The position numbers and the translations under genes are program-made. Shown one piece after another: positions 22,583 through 33,895 of a stretch of 64,000 nucleotides of DNA. Each line of letters begins with the position of its first letter. Within the stretch, counting starts at the first letter, position 1. The notes beneath the pieces are model-generated. The model saw only the letters and a program-made list of their open reading frames with translations, was not told the DNA's origin and ran no database searches. The stretch is taken from assembly GCA_036250195.1 (NCBI GenBank), contig JAVHZZ010000011.1:55738811-55802810 (forward strand), read 5' to 3'. The stretch comes from Mixophyes australis. Lineage: Eukaryota > Chordata > Amphibia > Anura > Limnodynastidae.

Positions 22583-23932
22583 GTGCCATTCCCTCTAAAC
22601 ATATCTGAAGTACTCGAATTGAGGGGAGGGAGGCCCATAGACGGGAGTTACAATAACACTAGGCCCAGTAGTCTGATGCTTCGACAATACTCCATAGGCA
22701 GATCTTTGCTGTGCCTAAACATATCTCATGCAAAGCGCCTGGAGAATTGGGAAGCTGACCTATCAGATCAGACAATGGCTCGCCACACTCATTTTAGAGG
22801 GAGACTCACAAGGTCACTAATAGGCAGGAATTTTGATGGAAGTCACAAATTAGGGCGTATAACCAAACATAAGAAGGTATCCATTGGAAAAGTCTCTACA
22901 GATAAATGTAAAAATGTCATTAATACCAACATGTGTCTAGAGCAAATGGAGACACTAGGCATGGGTAGTTTTATCAAAACTCTGTGTGATATAATTCATG
23001 GGCACACTGTTCCTTATGTTCTCCCTGATGATGTGTATTTTGTTTGTGGAAGGAAAGCTTATTCCTGGGTGACTCCGAGTTCCAAGGGCTTGTGTTTCTT
23101 AGCTAAACTGGTTCCTGAAATCATGACTATTACTCATGAAGAAATGGTTGGTATTCACAAGACTACATCACCACCATACATACACACACAGTATGAACAC
23201 CGTGGCAAGAGAAATATGATTCCTGGTGAGGAACCCATAGCTACAAAATTGATTAGTGAAACTGCTGGTTTCCAAGTTATGGTTGCTCTAGATCTCACCA
23301 GGACCGCTCGGGGAACATTAAACTTTAAATATATCCAAGACCTAGCTAAATTAATAGATAATATCCCCGAGATGTATGATGACACTTTCAGGTATACTGG
23401 AAGGGAGCTACAAGCGTACAAGAAGGAGTTGGTGCAACATAGACTGGTACTAAATTATCTCACCTCTATTACTGGTGGGTACTGTGTGACACTGGCCACC
23501 CAGTTCGGTGTCAAATGTTGCACGTACATTACTAATAATACGGATGACCCTAAAGAGGTTATAGACCGGAAGATGGATGAAATTTTGCAGCTGAAATGGG
23601 AATTTCGAAAGAGCCATAATTCTTCGTTATATGAGGTCGGGGAAAAGGTGACGGGTTGGTTCTCGTGGTTGAACCCTGTGAAATGGTTCTCCGGTCTGGG
23701 GGAGTGGGTACAGGAAATGGTTGCTAGCGTAGGTAAGCTCCTTCTCCTTATACTGGGTGTCATCTTAGCAATTGGTTTAGTTGTCAAATGTGTTCCTACT
23801 GTGTTGAAGTGTGGAAAACGGTCTCATAGGAGTAACACTGAGAAAGAGACTGAAAGGGTGGTACCAGATACCGAGATCATGGTCTGTGAAGAAGTATTGT
23901 ATAATCCTGAACTTGAAACAGTGATTGGGTGA
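22583..23932 (+). pseudogene. env: ERV env, rest of SU and transmembrane (TM) subunit
   Basis: 449 codons without a stop. A basic furin-type site, RGKR, lies at residues 207-210. TM has a long heptad-like helix (about 245-295), then a cysteine cluster with one Cys at 301 and a pair at 312-313. A tryptophan-rich membrane-proximal region (WFSWLNPVKWFSGLGEW) precedes one membrane span, LLLLILGVILAIGLVVK (about 386-402), and a charged tail. No hydrophobic fusion peptide follows the cleavage site. The upstream breaks mean no complete Env is encoded. The frame's own ATG is probably not a real start. Confidence 0.87.
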
Positions 23933-23949
23933 TAGTTTATTACACTATC

Positions 23950-23961
23950 AAAGGGTGGAGC
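23950..23961 (+). promoter_or_regulatory. ERV polypurine tract
   Basis: AAAGGGTGGAGC directly precedes the 3' LTR start and would prime plus-strand synthesis. One T interrupts the purines. Confidence 0.65.
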
Positions 23962-24799
23962 TGTCGAAGTCAGCAAATTGGATAAAGTCATTTCAATTAA
24001 AGTCTAGCAAACTTGGTTGTTTTTGTCTGAAAAGATGCGTACGGTACGCTACGGCGTACAAGGGCACACTACGGCGTGAAAGGGCGTACGCATCCACTAC
24101 ACGTGGCAGCAACAGTAATTGGTCTTTTACCATACATTCGCACAAACACGCATACTTATAAAATAGTACACATTAATGGTAGTTGCAACACATAGTCAGT
24201 TATGTCGAAATATAGTAGTATTTATATGTTATATCAGAGTTACATGCATATTATTGAAATACACGGAACAGGTTGAAGGAATCACATCATGAGTGGTATC
24301 ATAATGAACCTCGTTACATAGCCTACTGTTTGGTTCACTCTGCGAGGGAATCGCAGAGTGCATACACAAGTTATGAATGATAGGGAATTATGAACTACTT
24401 AAGACTAAGGAATCTTGGCGGGAAGAGCCGGGCATACCCCCTGGAGAGGTGACCCCCTCCTTTGGATTCCTTAGGATGAACTAGCCAATGATTGACAACC
24501 CCTTGGACCTTCCTGAGACCTGGACCAATAGATGCAAGCTATACCATCTTCATTGTATTACTGTATTTGATTGTGTATATAAGCAGCAGCCTCACATCCA
24601 GTGTTCAGACATCTTGTCCCCAGACTTCAGGATTGAATGACTGCACTGGATCCAGAGCGCCTGCGATAAATAACTGCTGTATTTATTATCACTTCGCTTG
24701 AGCATATTATTCTACTATTTGCGAATAAATCTTTGTGCGTTGGAAACACAAATCGAGGTTCGACAATCGTTATTGGTTAGCGACAATACGCACATAACA
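23962..24799 (+). repeat. ERV 3' LTR
   Basis: 838 bp, TGTCGAAGTCAGCA to CACATAACA, collinear with the 5' LTR. TATA box GTATATAAGCAGCAG near 24570. It has no copy of the 344-bp spacer or the extra R-U5. Followed by the second GTAT. Confidence 0.93.
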
Positions 24800-24832
24800 G
24801 TATGTATGTATGAATGTTCTGGCAGGCAGTGA
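24800..24832. repeat. Minisatellite remnant right of the ERV
   Basis: GTATGTATGAATGTTCTGGC and AGGCAGTG match the unit at 2490-3660, showing that the ERV split the array. Confidence 0.85.
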
Positions 24833-25602
24833 TAATTTTTGTGTAAAGTGTGTGGCAATATTAGGCTAACTGGCTATCTTTATATCAGATACCCACTCAT
24901 ATCTGAAAAACGTAAATCCAAATGCAATGGTTATGGTGACATTTGAAAAACAAATGGGTTCCAATGTAAACCCGTTTACACATGTTTGACGTCAGCACTT
25001 ATAACACCTAAAAGCAATATATTAGTGTATAACATTACACAGTTGTCTTGGTGATTCTCTCACAATGTATTATAATACTGTTAGCCGAACATGTTTAATT
25101 GATACATGTAGACCCTAGATATACATTTACCCAGTGCTCGAAGTGGAACTTTGCAAGTGCTGGTATAGAACTTTCACTTTGAAAAGAACATCCGGGGGCC
25201 TGGGGGGTAATATCCTCAGCACTATTGTCTAGTAATTTATATTGTTGTACATTTATTATATTGTTATACATTTTTCAAGTTACTCCTATATGTTTTAAAC
25301 TATATATCTATCTCTATACACTTGTGAGGCTGGCTGTAAGGCTATATTTGCAGTATGTATCGATATTGTATGGTGTCAATTATGTACACGTTAATTCACT
25401 GTTGGAGATTAGCAACAATATAGTCTGTGAAAAACATGTGCATAGTAATGACTACATTGGGGTAAATCCCTTGTTTTTATAATTATTCCTACTACAATCT
25501 AAGTGTATGTTGTCTGTCTAAACCAAGAAGTAAATGCTGGTAGTAATATATTAGAAATTAATGGCTCGATCATGCGTGTGCACCCAACTTATAGAGACTT
25601 CA
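24833..25602. other. Unassigned AT-rich sequence
   Basis: I see no coding frame, terminal repeat or RNA gene here. Confidence 0.5.
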
Positions 25603-25993
25603 GTTGTGAATAGAGATGGGCGAGCTCGGTTCCCAGAGATCCGAACCCACCCGAACTTCGCCTATCCAAGTACCGAGCCGAGCAGGCTCTGTACTCTCCC
25701 ACCCACTCGGTATCGAAATCGAGGCAAAAGGTCATCGTATTTCAGAGCTCGGTTCTCGCGAGATTTGAAAAGCATAAATATCTGGCTCAGCAGCAATCCA
25801 TTGCCATTTGACAGAGGGAGAGAGCAGGGTTAGGTCACAGGCTGTATTAGAGCAGGGACAGAGCAATAATTGTACAACTTATTCTTTGTATTATTATTTC
25901 ATTTCGAATCCATTCAATTCTATTATTAATTCCAATTCTATTAGCAATTGTTAGAGCAGGAGGAGAGGAGGATAGAGGAGACTTTTTTTTTAA

Positions 25994-26228
25994 ATTTTTT
26001 GCACTACAAGTGCTTTGGGGTGTCCCATATTCCCCAGTGTTTTACACTAATTTTTCTGGCTGTCAAAAGTCATATTTGTCAGCAGTATCTATCTAATACA
26101 ATATTTTGCACTACAAGTGCTTTGGGGTGTCCCATATTCCCCAGTGTGAAACACTTATTTTTCTGGCTGTCAAAAGTCATATTTAGCAGCAGTATTTCTA
26201 AAATTTTTTTGCACTACAAGCGCTTTGG
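25994..26228. repeat. Short tandem repeat, about 108-bp unit
   Basis: Two full copies and a partial third of a unit with GCACTACAAGTGCTTTGGGG and TGGCTGTCAAAAGTCATATT, in the 5' part of hAT copy 1. Confidence 0.8.
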
Positions 26229-26347
26229 GCTCATTAAAATGGATTAAAAGCAGTCTACATATGAGCAGAATCAGCAAGCAGGTGCTGGCAGCAGTCCTGA
26301 TGGTAGTCTTCCCTGTACATCATCTGGAAAAGCCTATGTAAAAGTAC

Positions 26348-27749
26348 TGTATTTCCCCATGTATAAGGCGCTCCCATGTATAAGACGCACCTTACTTTTG
26401 ACCCCGAAATTTTGAAAAAAAATATTACAGTAGCTGTCAAAAAAGGCAGGGAGAGTGTAATGGCCGGCTGCTCTGATAGTGATCAGAGCAGCCGGGCAGC
26501 ACACTCTCCCTGCAATCGCTGCCACTGTGCCTCTGTCCCCCTCCTCCTGGATCCCCGCTGACAATCTCTTCCTGTCCTCGCCTGCTGAAACCCCGCTCTG
26601 CCTGCTGGCTACTGCATCCCCGCTGACACGCTGCCTGTCTCCGCCTGCTGGATCCCCGCTGACACTCTGCCTGCTGGCTACTGCATCCCCGCTGACACAC
26701 TGCCTGTCTCCGCCTGCTGGATCCCCATTGGCACTCTGCCTGCTGGCTACTGCATCCCCGCTGACACGCTGCCTGTCTCCGCCTGCTGGATCCCCGCTGA
26801 CACTTTGCCTGCTGGCTACTGCATCCCCGCTGACACGCTGCCTGTCCCCGCCTGCTGGATCCCCGCTGACACTCTGCCTGCTGGCTACTGCATCCCCGCT
26901 GACACGCTGCCTGTCCCCGCCTGCTGGATCCCCGCTGACACTCTGCCTGCTGGCTACTGCATCCCCGCTGACACGCTGCCTGTCCCCGCCTGCTGGATCC
27001 CCGCTGACACTCTGCCTGCTGGCTACTGCATCCCCGCTGACACGCTGCCTGTCCCCGCCTGCTGGATCCCCGCTGACACTCTGCCTGCTGGCTACTGCAT
27101 CCCCGCTGACTCGCTGCCTGTCTCCGCCTGCTGGATCCCCACTAACACTCTGCCTGCTGGCTAATGCATCCCCGCTGACACGCTGCCTGTCCCCGCCTGC
27201 TGGATCCCCGCTGACACTCTGCCTGCTGGCTACTGCATCCCCGCTGACACGCTGCCTGTCTCCGCCTGCTGGATCCCCACTGACACTCTGCCTGCTGGCT
27301 ACTGCATCCCCGCTGACACGCTGCCTGTCCCCGCCTGCTGGATCCCCGCTGACACTCTGCCTGCTGGCTACTGCATCCCCGCTGACATGCTGCCTGTCTC
27401 CGCCTGCTGGATCCCCGCTGACACTCTGCCTGCTGGCTACTGCATCCCTGCTGACACGCTGCCTGTCCCCGCCTGCTGGATCCCCGCTGACACTCTGCCT
27501 GCTGGGTACTGCATCCCCGCTGACACACTGCCTGTCCCCGCCTGCTGGATCCCCGCTGACACTCTGCCTGCTGCATCCCCGCTGACACGCTGCCTGTCCC
27601 CCTCCTCCTGGATCACCCCCCCCCCCGCTGACCCTGTAACGCTACCCCTGTATCGCTACCCCTGTATCGCTACCCCTGTATAAGACGCACCCAGGTTTTG
27701 TACCCAAAATTTTTGGGAAAAAGGTGCGTCTTATACATGGGGAAATACG
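26348..27749. mobile_element. MITE carrying a 69-bp minisatellite, inside hAT copy 1
   Basis: Inverted ends GTATTTCCCCATGTATAAG and CTTATACATGGGGAAATAC, flanked by GTAC at 26344-26347 and 27750-27753. The other two hAT copies supply the empty site: there the words corresponding to TGTAAAAGTAC and ATAGTC are joined with a single copy of that tetramer region. The superfamily is uncertain. Confidence 0.82.
26580..27600. repeat. 69-bp minisatellite
   Basis: About 14 copies of a 69-bp unit with CTGCCTGTCCCCGCCTGCTG and GCTACTGCATCCCCGCTGAC. Because 69 is a multiple of 3, both strands show long open frames (up to 368 codons of a 23-residue repeat). I treat them as artefacts: there is no start context, no relatives, and the array lies inside a MITE. 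Confidence 0.93.
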
Positions 27750-28463
27750 GTACATAGTCTTTTTAAATCAGGGAAAAAAATACACACCAAAAAAAATGTA
27801 CCATGTTGAAGCGAAAAAGAAGTGTAACTGAGGAAAAGGTAACTGCCAATAAAAAAAAGATTGCCAACATGCCATTCCACACACGCTGTGGCAAAGAAAT
27901 AATGAGGCCTACGCCTTTCTCTATTAGTGACAGATCAAAAAATGTTACTGAGCCTTCTTCTTGTACGGTCACTCGTGACCAAGCAAGACCAAGTAATTTG
28001 GAGTCTAAAAGTGGTGCACAACTACTGTTACGCGTCAAAGCCGAGCTGCAAGAAAACAGTAAGGCATTAGAGGATAATGTATGCTCAGAATCAGAAATGA
28101 CACCAATCCCTGTGGAGAGTCCATTCCCCAGTGGTATGTCTAATCGTAAGCATTCTGATAATGTACCCATAAAGAAGGGCCCTTTCAGCAGTTCTGCTGA
28201 TGTGTGACTGAACAGCCCGAGTGTAGCCGGTGATACACCAAGTGAGGATGACACTTTGGAATTAGAAGAGGATGAGGGTGAGATTTGGGTAGCCGACGAG
28301 GCCGCTGATGAGGATGCAGTTGATTGTGTAAGTCCTGCACCAGAGGTAGCAGTGTGGCACCAGTGGCAGCAGTTCTGGCACGTGAGGTTCTGGCACCAAT
28401 TTGCACTTTCCAAACACAAGCAGGGATGACGTAGGTGGCAGACCACAACAGTTTGACATCTGG

Positions 28464-28576
28464 GGGTAAATGTATTATGCAAGTTTGCCTTTACAAGCCA
28501 GCGCCGCTTTAAATTTTACATGCAAAGTCGCCGATCTCCCGCAAGATGAAAAATCCGGAGCATAATACATTTACCC
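28464..28576. mobile_element. Small MITE at the inversion junction of hAT copy 1
   Basis: Ends GGGTAAATGTATTATGC and GCATAATACATTTACCC are inverted repeats, flanked by TCTGG on both sides (28459-28463 and 28577-28581). Confidence 0.8.
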
Positions 28577-28899
28577 TCTGGGCTGGTTTGAAGGATTTGA
28601 CAAAAAAATGTGTGACCTTGACCATAACTCCAACCAATCCTACTATTAACAAGCAAAGGATGGTGGAGGGCCTAGCAGGGATTAAACTGTATTTTTCCTA
28701 ATTTGCACTAATAAGGTTTGGGTATGACATACACCCAAAGACGAGTGCTCAATTGCTAAGAGTCATTGATGAAGAGGAAGACAAGCAGGCTTGTCTGTAG
28801 AATTTGCAGGCAAATTCTACTGCGTTATATAGGTAACACCCAAAGAGAAGAGCTCCATTGTTCCATTGCTAATTGTAATTGCTGAAATAGCAATAATAG

Positions 28900-30620
28900 G
28901 GCTGACACTCTTGGTCTAAATCTGCAGTTACATTTTATTGTACCATAGCTCACTCAGAAACAGGAGAGATGGCAGGGTTTAGTGATAATCTTCCTCAAAC
29001 AATACTAATTCATCCCACCATCATAGAAGTCTGTGTAGTATGATGTAATTGCCGATAATGGCCTTCCAAATGGAATTACTAGTTGATTTTAGGGCACAGC
29101 TGTCACGATTTTAGGCCAATTCTTTTACAGCAGGGAAAATATCAAAATGTTGTGCGGACTCATCTGCATCACCACTGGGTGTCTTGGGAAAGCAATTTTT
29201 TTTTACAACAAGCAGTTGCCAGATAAACTGAAGGAGAAGACATCCAAACAAGATGTTGATAACTAGAAGCAAATTAAGTATTTAATCTACAATTAAAATA
29301 TAGTTAGCACATTTACTTTGTTTTATTTCACACGTTAAATTTCTGTAGCTCCTTGTCAAAATGTATTATTAAGGCAATCACTTGACTCAAGCTAACCGTG
29401 TCTGCACTCTCTTCACTGGTGACTACTTCGCTGGACTAAAGTACATTCCCCTCAAATGCTAGTCTTCTTGCAGCTGCTGCATTCTCCTACATGCTGTTGC
29501 AGAAACCAGAAATTGACCCTAAATTTTTCTGGACACAAACAGCATCTCCTGCATGTCATTTTTTAAAAGTTCTGTAACACCAAGATGATTGTGTGTGCAA
29601 AACAGGAAATGTGATGGAATTTAACCACGCTGTAATGCTTGAACAATATTGGGGTCGTAATCAGAAATGACATATCCTCAGGAGAATCCAAGCAGGATTA
29701 GCCATCAATGACATCCCTTAGTTTTTCGAACAGATTGTAGCAGCTGTATGCCTCTTAGTGAAGCTGCTGATACACAGAGTAGCCTACTTCTGAAAAATGT
29801 GACGTACTTGGGTACATGCTGCTGTTGTCCCTGCTGGTGAAGGCGAATGACCTACCCAGTGGGCTGTCAAAGTCATATAATCTTTACTTTGCTCAGTTCC
29901 GCTTGCCCACATATCTGTGGTTAAGTGTACAGTGGGTAGAATGCCATTTTGTAGCCCAATAATTAAATTTTTAGGAACCTTCAGGTACAGGTGGGTAATA
30001 GCTTTTCTAGTAAAATGGTATAGTGATGACATTTGCTAACAGGGACAGAACACCTCAATTAAATGTCTTAAACCAACTGTATTTATAGTGGACATTGGAC
30101 GCAGATCTAATACTAGCATAGTACCCAGGGCGTCTGTGATCTGCTTTGCGACTGGGTGACAGGTTTCATACTTGCTTCCTCTTGCAAAGGATTGTTTAAC
30201 TGTGAATTGTTGGTTCTGGGGATATTGATGATGAAGGTGTTGGGGGGTAGATTGCAGGTGCTGGGATGTAGATGAGAGAAGGGAGGTAGATGATGCTGGA
30301 CTGCTTGTTGTTATTTTTTTAACCTAAGTTTCTGATTTTCCCAACAGCTTTCCAAGAACTCACTGAAAAATGACATAACATGGATGAGGATCCCAGATGG
30401 TTAAGGTCCCTACCTCTACTGAGCGTGGCTTGAAAAATGCTACAAATGGCTAGACAACTCTTGTCAGGATTTGTGTAAAAATAATTCCACACTTAAGAGG
30501 TGGATTTGGTCTTATGCCCAGGCATGACAATGGCCCTTTTCTTATCACTGGCAAGAACTGCAGCAATTTTTCTTTTAAAGTATATGAAAATCACATTGTG
30601 ACCTAGGAGGTGGTCAAAAT
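28900..30620 (-). pseudogene. hAT copy 1: BED finger and transposase catalytic part
   Basis: Minus-strand reading from 30620: a BED zinc finger (STS-VWNYF, CLAICSI, LSRGRDLNHLGSSSMLCHF), a serine/proline linker, then hAT RNase H-like wording near 29980-29780 (VHLTTDMWASG, KDYMTLTAHWVGHS) and SPEDMSFLI further on. hAT transposases cut and paste element DNA and leave 8-bp duplications. Many stops and frameshifts are present, including a stop inside the finger. The orientation opposes the N-terminal part at 26234-28450. Confidence 0.85.
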
Positions 30621-30865
30621 TGAATGGAAATGACTGGAAATTAGTGTTAGTGAGGTTAATAATAATGTAGGTACAAAATAATACCTATATTATGTTATTT
30701 TAGGCAAAATAAAAGTAATTTTTTTAACAAATTGCAAAACAAAACCAAAACCAAAACACGCAAGGGCGGTTTGGCAAAACCAAAACCAAAACCAAAACAC
30801 GCCGGTAATCCAGATCCAAAACCAAAACCAAAACACGGGGGTCAGTGAGCATCTCTAGTTGTGAA

Positions 30866-31223
30866 ACCAGGTTGTTACATACTCAAAACACTTAGGAATG
30901 TTACAAATCTAGGTAGCACTGTATCTGGCTCGGTTTATTACTCTGTGTTAGTTACTATGTGTGACAGTTCTAAACAGCTAAATCAGCTAAACATATGAGC
31001 TGATCAGAGACAGGCACACAATAACAGCCTGTCTTTCCCTGTATGAGATACGCTTCTAAGAGTCTCAGCGTGTAGCCAGGTCAGTTGCAGACACAGATAA
31101 GAGCCTGTCATTAATTATACATGTAGCGCTCGAGAAAGAGCTGGTGAATATGTGATCAGTGACAGACACCCTAATGATCTAAATAGCTGCATATTCAACT
31201 TTGTTCAGTACTCTATATTTATT
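30866..31223. other. Unassigned sequence between hAT copy 1 and a MITE
   Basis: Contains loosely repeated wording (GAGTCTCAGCGTGT and ACCTGTCA-like) that recurs near 31590-31680, suggesting an old tandem or dispersed repeat. No gene. Confidence 0.4.
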
Positions 31224-31231
31224 GCTCTATG

Positions 31232-31442
31232 CAGAGCCGGATTAACAATAAGGCTAAAGGGGCTACAGCTCAGGGGCCTCGGGCAGCTGTGGGGCCCGAC
31301 GATATTTATTGGGTCTCTGACTGTTACTTGTTTAAGGAAAATGGTAGGCAGCAAATGTTATGTTGTTAACTGCCTGCTGTCACTGTAGGACTTACTGCGT
31401 AATTGCTACAGGTAGTGGAACAACGGAAGGACGGTAAGTTCA

Positions 31443-31483
<41 letters not shown>

Positions 31484-31550
31484 CTCATGGTGGGGGGGGC
31501 CCTCACAGTATCCTTAGTTCGGGGGCCTTCTATCCCTTAATCCGGCCCTG
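31232..31550. mobile_element. hAT-like MITE with a 40-base G run
   Basis: Ends CAGAGCCGGATTAA and TTAATCCGGCCCTG, perfect 8-bp duplication GCTCTATG (31224-31231 and 31551-31558). Contains an uninterrupted run of 40 G at 31444-31483. Confidence 0.9.
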
Positions 31551-31558
31551 GCTCTATG

Positions 31559-33171
31559 TAACGGCTCCTGTGAACTTATCAGTGACAGACCTATGATGTT
31601 AGCCTGTCATTCAGTGTGTGCATAATGCTCCTAAGAATCTCAGTGTGTGGATTGATCGATTGCAGGCACACAATACTAACCTGTCTGAATGTAGTCTTCC
31701 TCTGTAGACCTGGTATCCACAGGCAGCACCCCCCAAAGAGACTGACAACACAAAACGAACAGTGACAGGGTTTCAGAATGGGAAGAAACTTCATGCTGAT
31801 GCCTAATGTAGTCTGCCTCTGCACTGTGCAGACTACAGTTCTGTAGATCCACCACCAAACCTGTAATGTGCAGCGTTGTGATCATTCCTAGTATCAAGCT
31901 GCGAGGGTCTTATGAACCAGAGTCGCCTGGCTGGGTAATTAGTTTCTGCAGCATAGGAATCAAATATACCAGGATTTTGCCACTTTCAGTCTCTGAGGCA
32001 CATTTCTGCCCCGGAGCAGAATCGGGATTGTCTGTTTCTGCACCCAGGTAGGACTCGTGTTATTCAGGGCATCCAGAGAAAAAAAACCACTATAGGATCC
32101 AGAGGGAATGAAAGGTGTCATCTGTATCCAGGCACTGGCGCTGATCCTGCTGCCTGTTAACTGGCTATGCTTCCATCCTAGGCTTACTAGTGAGGGCTAT
32201 TCCTACTGCCTGCAGGTATCCCGGGAGAAGTAAATATCCTATTCCCTGCTCTGATTACCTCTCTATGCGATAAGTGCAGGATCCGCAGCACAGAGCAGTT
32301 TTAAATATTCCGCCCTCCAGCTCAGTGCAGTGAATAAATAAACTAATGTCACTGAGGGGTGGGAGGTTTAAAACGCCTCTGTAACAGGCGAGTCTGGCAC
32401 TGCACACGGACCATTAAACTTTACAATGACAATGGTGTCAGGGCTAAAAATGTTAGTTTGTGTCCTCCGTAACCCCAAAACACCAGCCATCCTCCCTGTA
32501 CCCCGCAAATATGACTAATATCTCCAGCTCAATGAACAAAATTTCTTAGAGAGAGGGGGTCGGCCATATTTGTACTCGCAAGCGAAGCCAGTCTGAGTAC
32601 ACATAGTACACACCTCTATCTGACATGCGCAACGTTATGAAATCCCCATCTTTAAAATGGGGCATATTTTACCGAATTGTAAAAAAACTGTAACTTTGTC
32701 AAACTTGTGAACCCTCAAAGGCACTCCTCAGCCCTAATAGCTTTCTAACAAAACTTACCACATGTCTTTAAACGCCCTGTACACGCTCTCCCAATAAACC
32801 CAGAAAAACGGCGACTTTTGCAAAACAGGAAGGGTAAAAAACGGCGAGATATTGAACTTTAGATTATTCCTAAATTGTCATTTTTTATTCTTTTTTTTCT
32901 AAAATTTGGCATGCGGCACCCGTGGAGAGTTCTCTATTCGCCTGCCACATTTCAGCTTAATAGCTTTAATACATTTTAAAATGTAGACCCTCAAACACCA
33001 TGTCCCCCCCTCACAGATTTCCAATGGCAGAATGTCGTTTTTTAGATGCAACCTTAATATAAGGCACGACTGTGCCCTTATAATACATAAGATATTTATA
33101 TATATTTCTGTTTATTGTAGCTATATATTCTAGTTATCTGCTCTACCTGCCTGCATGTATGTCACAACGAA
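31559..33171. other. Unassigned, noncoding
   Basis: No convincing frame, RNA gene or terminal repeat. Parts read like dispersed-repeat remnants. Confidence 0.45.
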
Positions 33172-33895
33172 GTGCTGAGTGCATTACCCAACCATTCTGG
33201 CTGCCGGAATAGAGCTCCGAGGACCATAACCATCCATCACAGCTGCCGGAATGGAGCTCTGAGGACCTTAGCTATCCATCACAGCTGCCGGGATGGAGCT
33301 CTGAGGACCTTAGCCATCCATCACAGCTGCCGGAGTGGAGCTCTGAGGACCTTAGCCTTCCATCACAGCTGCCGGGATGGAGCTCTGTGGTCCTTAGCCA
33401 TCCATTCCGACAGCCAGAATTGGGCTCTCAGTATCTTAGGCAATTATTCCAGGTGCTGGAATGAAGCTCAGAATACCCTAACCATCCATTCCAGCTGCCA
33501 GAATAGGGCTCAGAGTACGTTAGCCACCCATTCCAGCTTCCGGAATGAATGTATGAGTACCTTAGCCATCCATTCCGGCTACCGCAATTGATGTCTCAAT
33601 ATCTTTGCCATTCATTCCGGGTGCCGGAATGGATGTCTGAGTATCTTAGCCATCCATCCCGGCTACCAGAATTGGTCTCTAAGTATCTTAGACAACTGCC
33701 CCAAGTGCCGGAATGGGGCTCAGACTACCCTAACCATCCATTTTGGCTGCCGGAATGGGGTTCTGAGTACCTTAGCCATCCATTCTGGGTGCCTAAATAG
33801 ATGTCTGACTTTCTTAGCGATCTATTCTGGGTGTCAGAATAAGGTTTTGTTTATATTAATCATCCACTCCGGGTGCCGGAATGGATGGGTAATGT
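33172..33895. repeat. 42-bp minisatellite, forward array
   Basis: About 17 units at a steady 42-bp spacing (cores at 33201, 33243, 33285 and 33327). Each unit has a palindromic core of the type ATTCCGGCTGCCGGAAT followed by GGAGCTCTGAGGACCTTAGC. The 14-codon period explains the repeat-like open frames. Confidence 0.92.

Larger units (their letters stand above)
3661..24799 (+). mobile_element. Class I (gamma/epsilon-like) endogenous retrovirus, complete but disrupted
   Basis: Order: 5' LTR, primer site, leader, gag, protease-RT-RNase H-integrase, env, polypurine tract, 3' LTR. The flanks are GTAT at 3657-3660 and GTAT at 24800-24803, a 4-bp duplication as made by gamma-type integrases. The integrase C-terminus has a GDYVMIRN...WEGRYQVLL block like gamma-type pol, and Env has a CWVC motif and a TM cysteine cluster. 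Removing the three gypsy inserts leaves about 10.2 kb. All genes carry stops or frameshifts, and the RT active site is altered. It is a fossil. Confidence 0.93.
26234..28450 (+). pseudogene. hAT copy 1: region N-terminal to the BED finger
   Basis: Plus-strand reading: CTSSGKAYVK, then after the nested MITE, KKIANMPFHTRCGKE and SFSSSADV-like wording. The same protein region occurs on the minus strand at 50648-51133 (KNKIANMPFYTRSGKE), where it is followed directly by a BED finger on the same strand. Here it stops short of the finger. The part from 27803 has 134 codons before a stop at 28205, and the frame then continues with an acidic stretch. It is a dead N-terminal domain of a ZBED-like transposase. 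Confidence 0.78.
25611..30857. mobile_element. hAT transposon copy 1, asymmetric ends, internally inverted
   Basis: Perfect 8-bp target duplication GTTGTGAA at 25603-25610 and 30858-30865. The left end begins TAGAGATGGGCGAGCTCGG. The right end, read inward, is TAGAGATGCTCACTGACCCC. Only the first 8 bases agree. Inside, a plus-strand N-terminal coding part faces a minus-strand BED-transposase part. Two MITEs are nested in it. The flanking duplication shows the whole chimera integrated as one unit. Confidence 0.88.

Noticed and set aside
26479..27585. 368-codon open frame and opposing long frames
   Set aside because: Produced by the 69-bp minisatellite; a multiple-of-3 period keeps all frames open. 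It lies inside a MITE.
33172..33895. Possible CRISPR array because of regular spacing
   Set aside because: Units are contiguous with no unique spacers, and the setting is a vertebrate genome.
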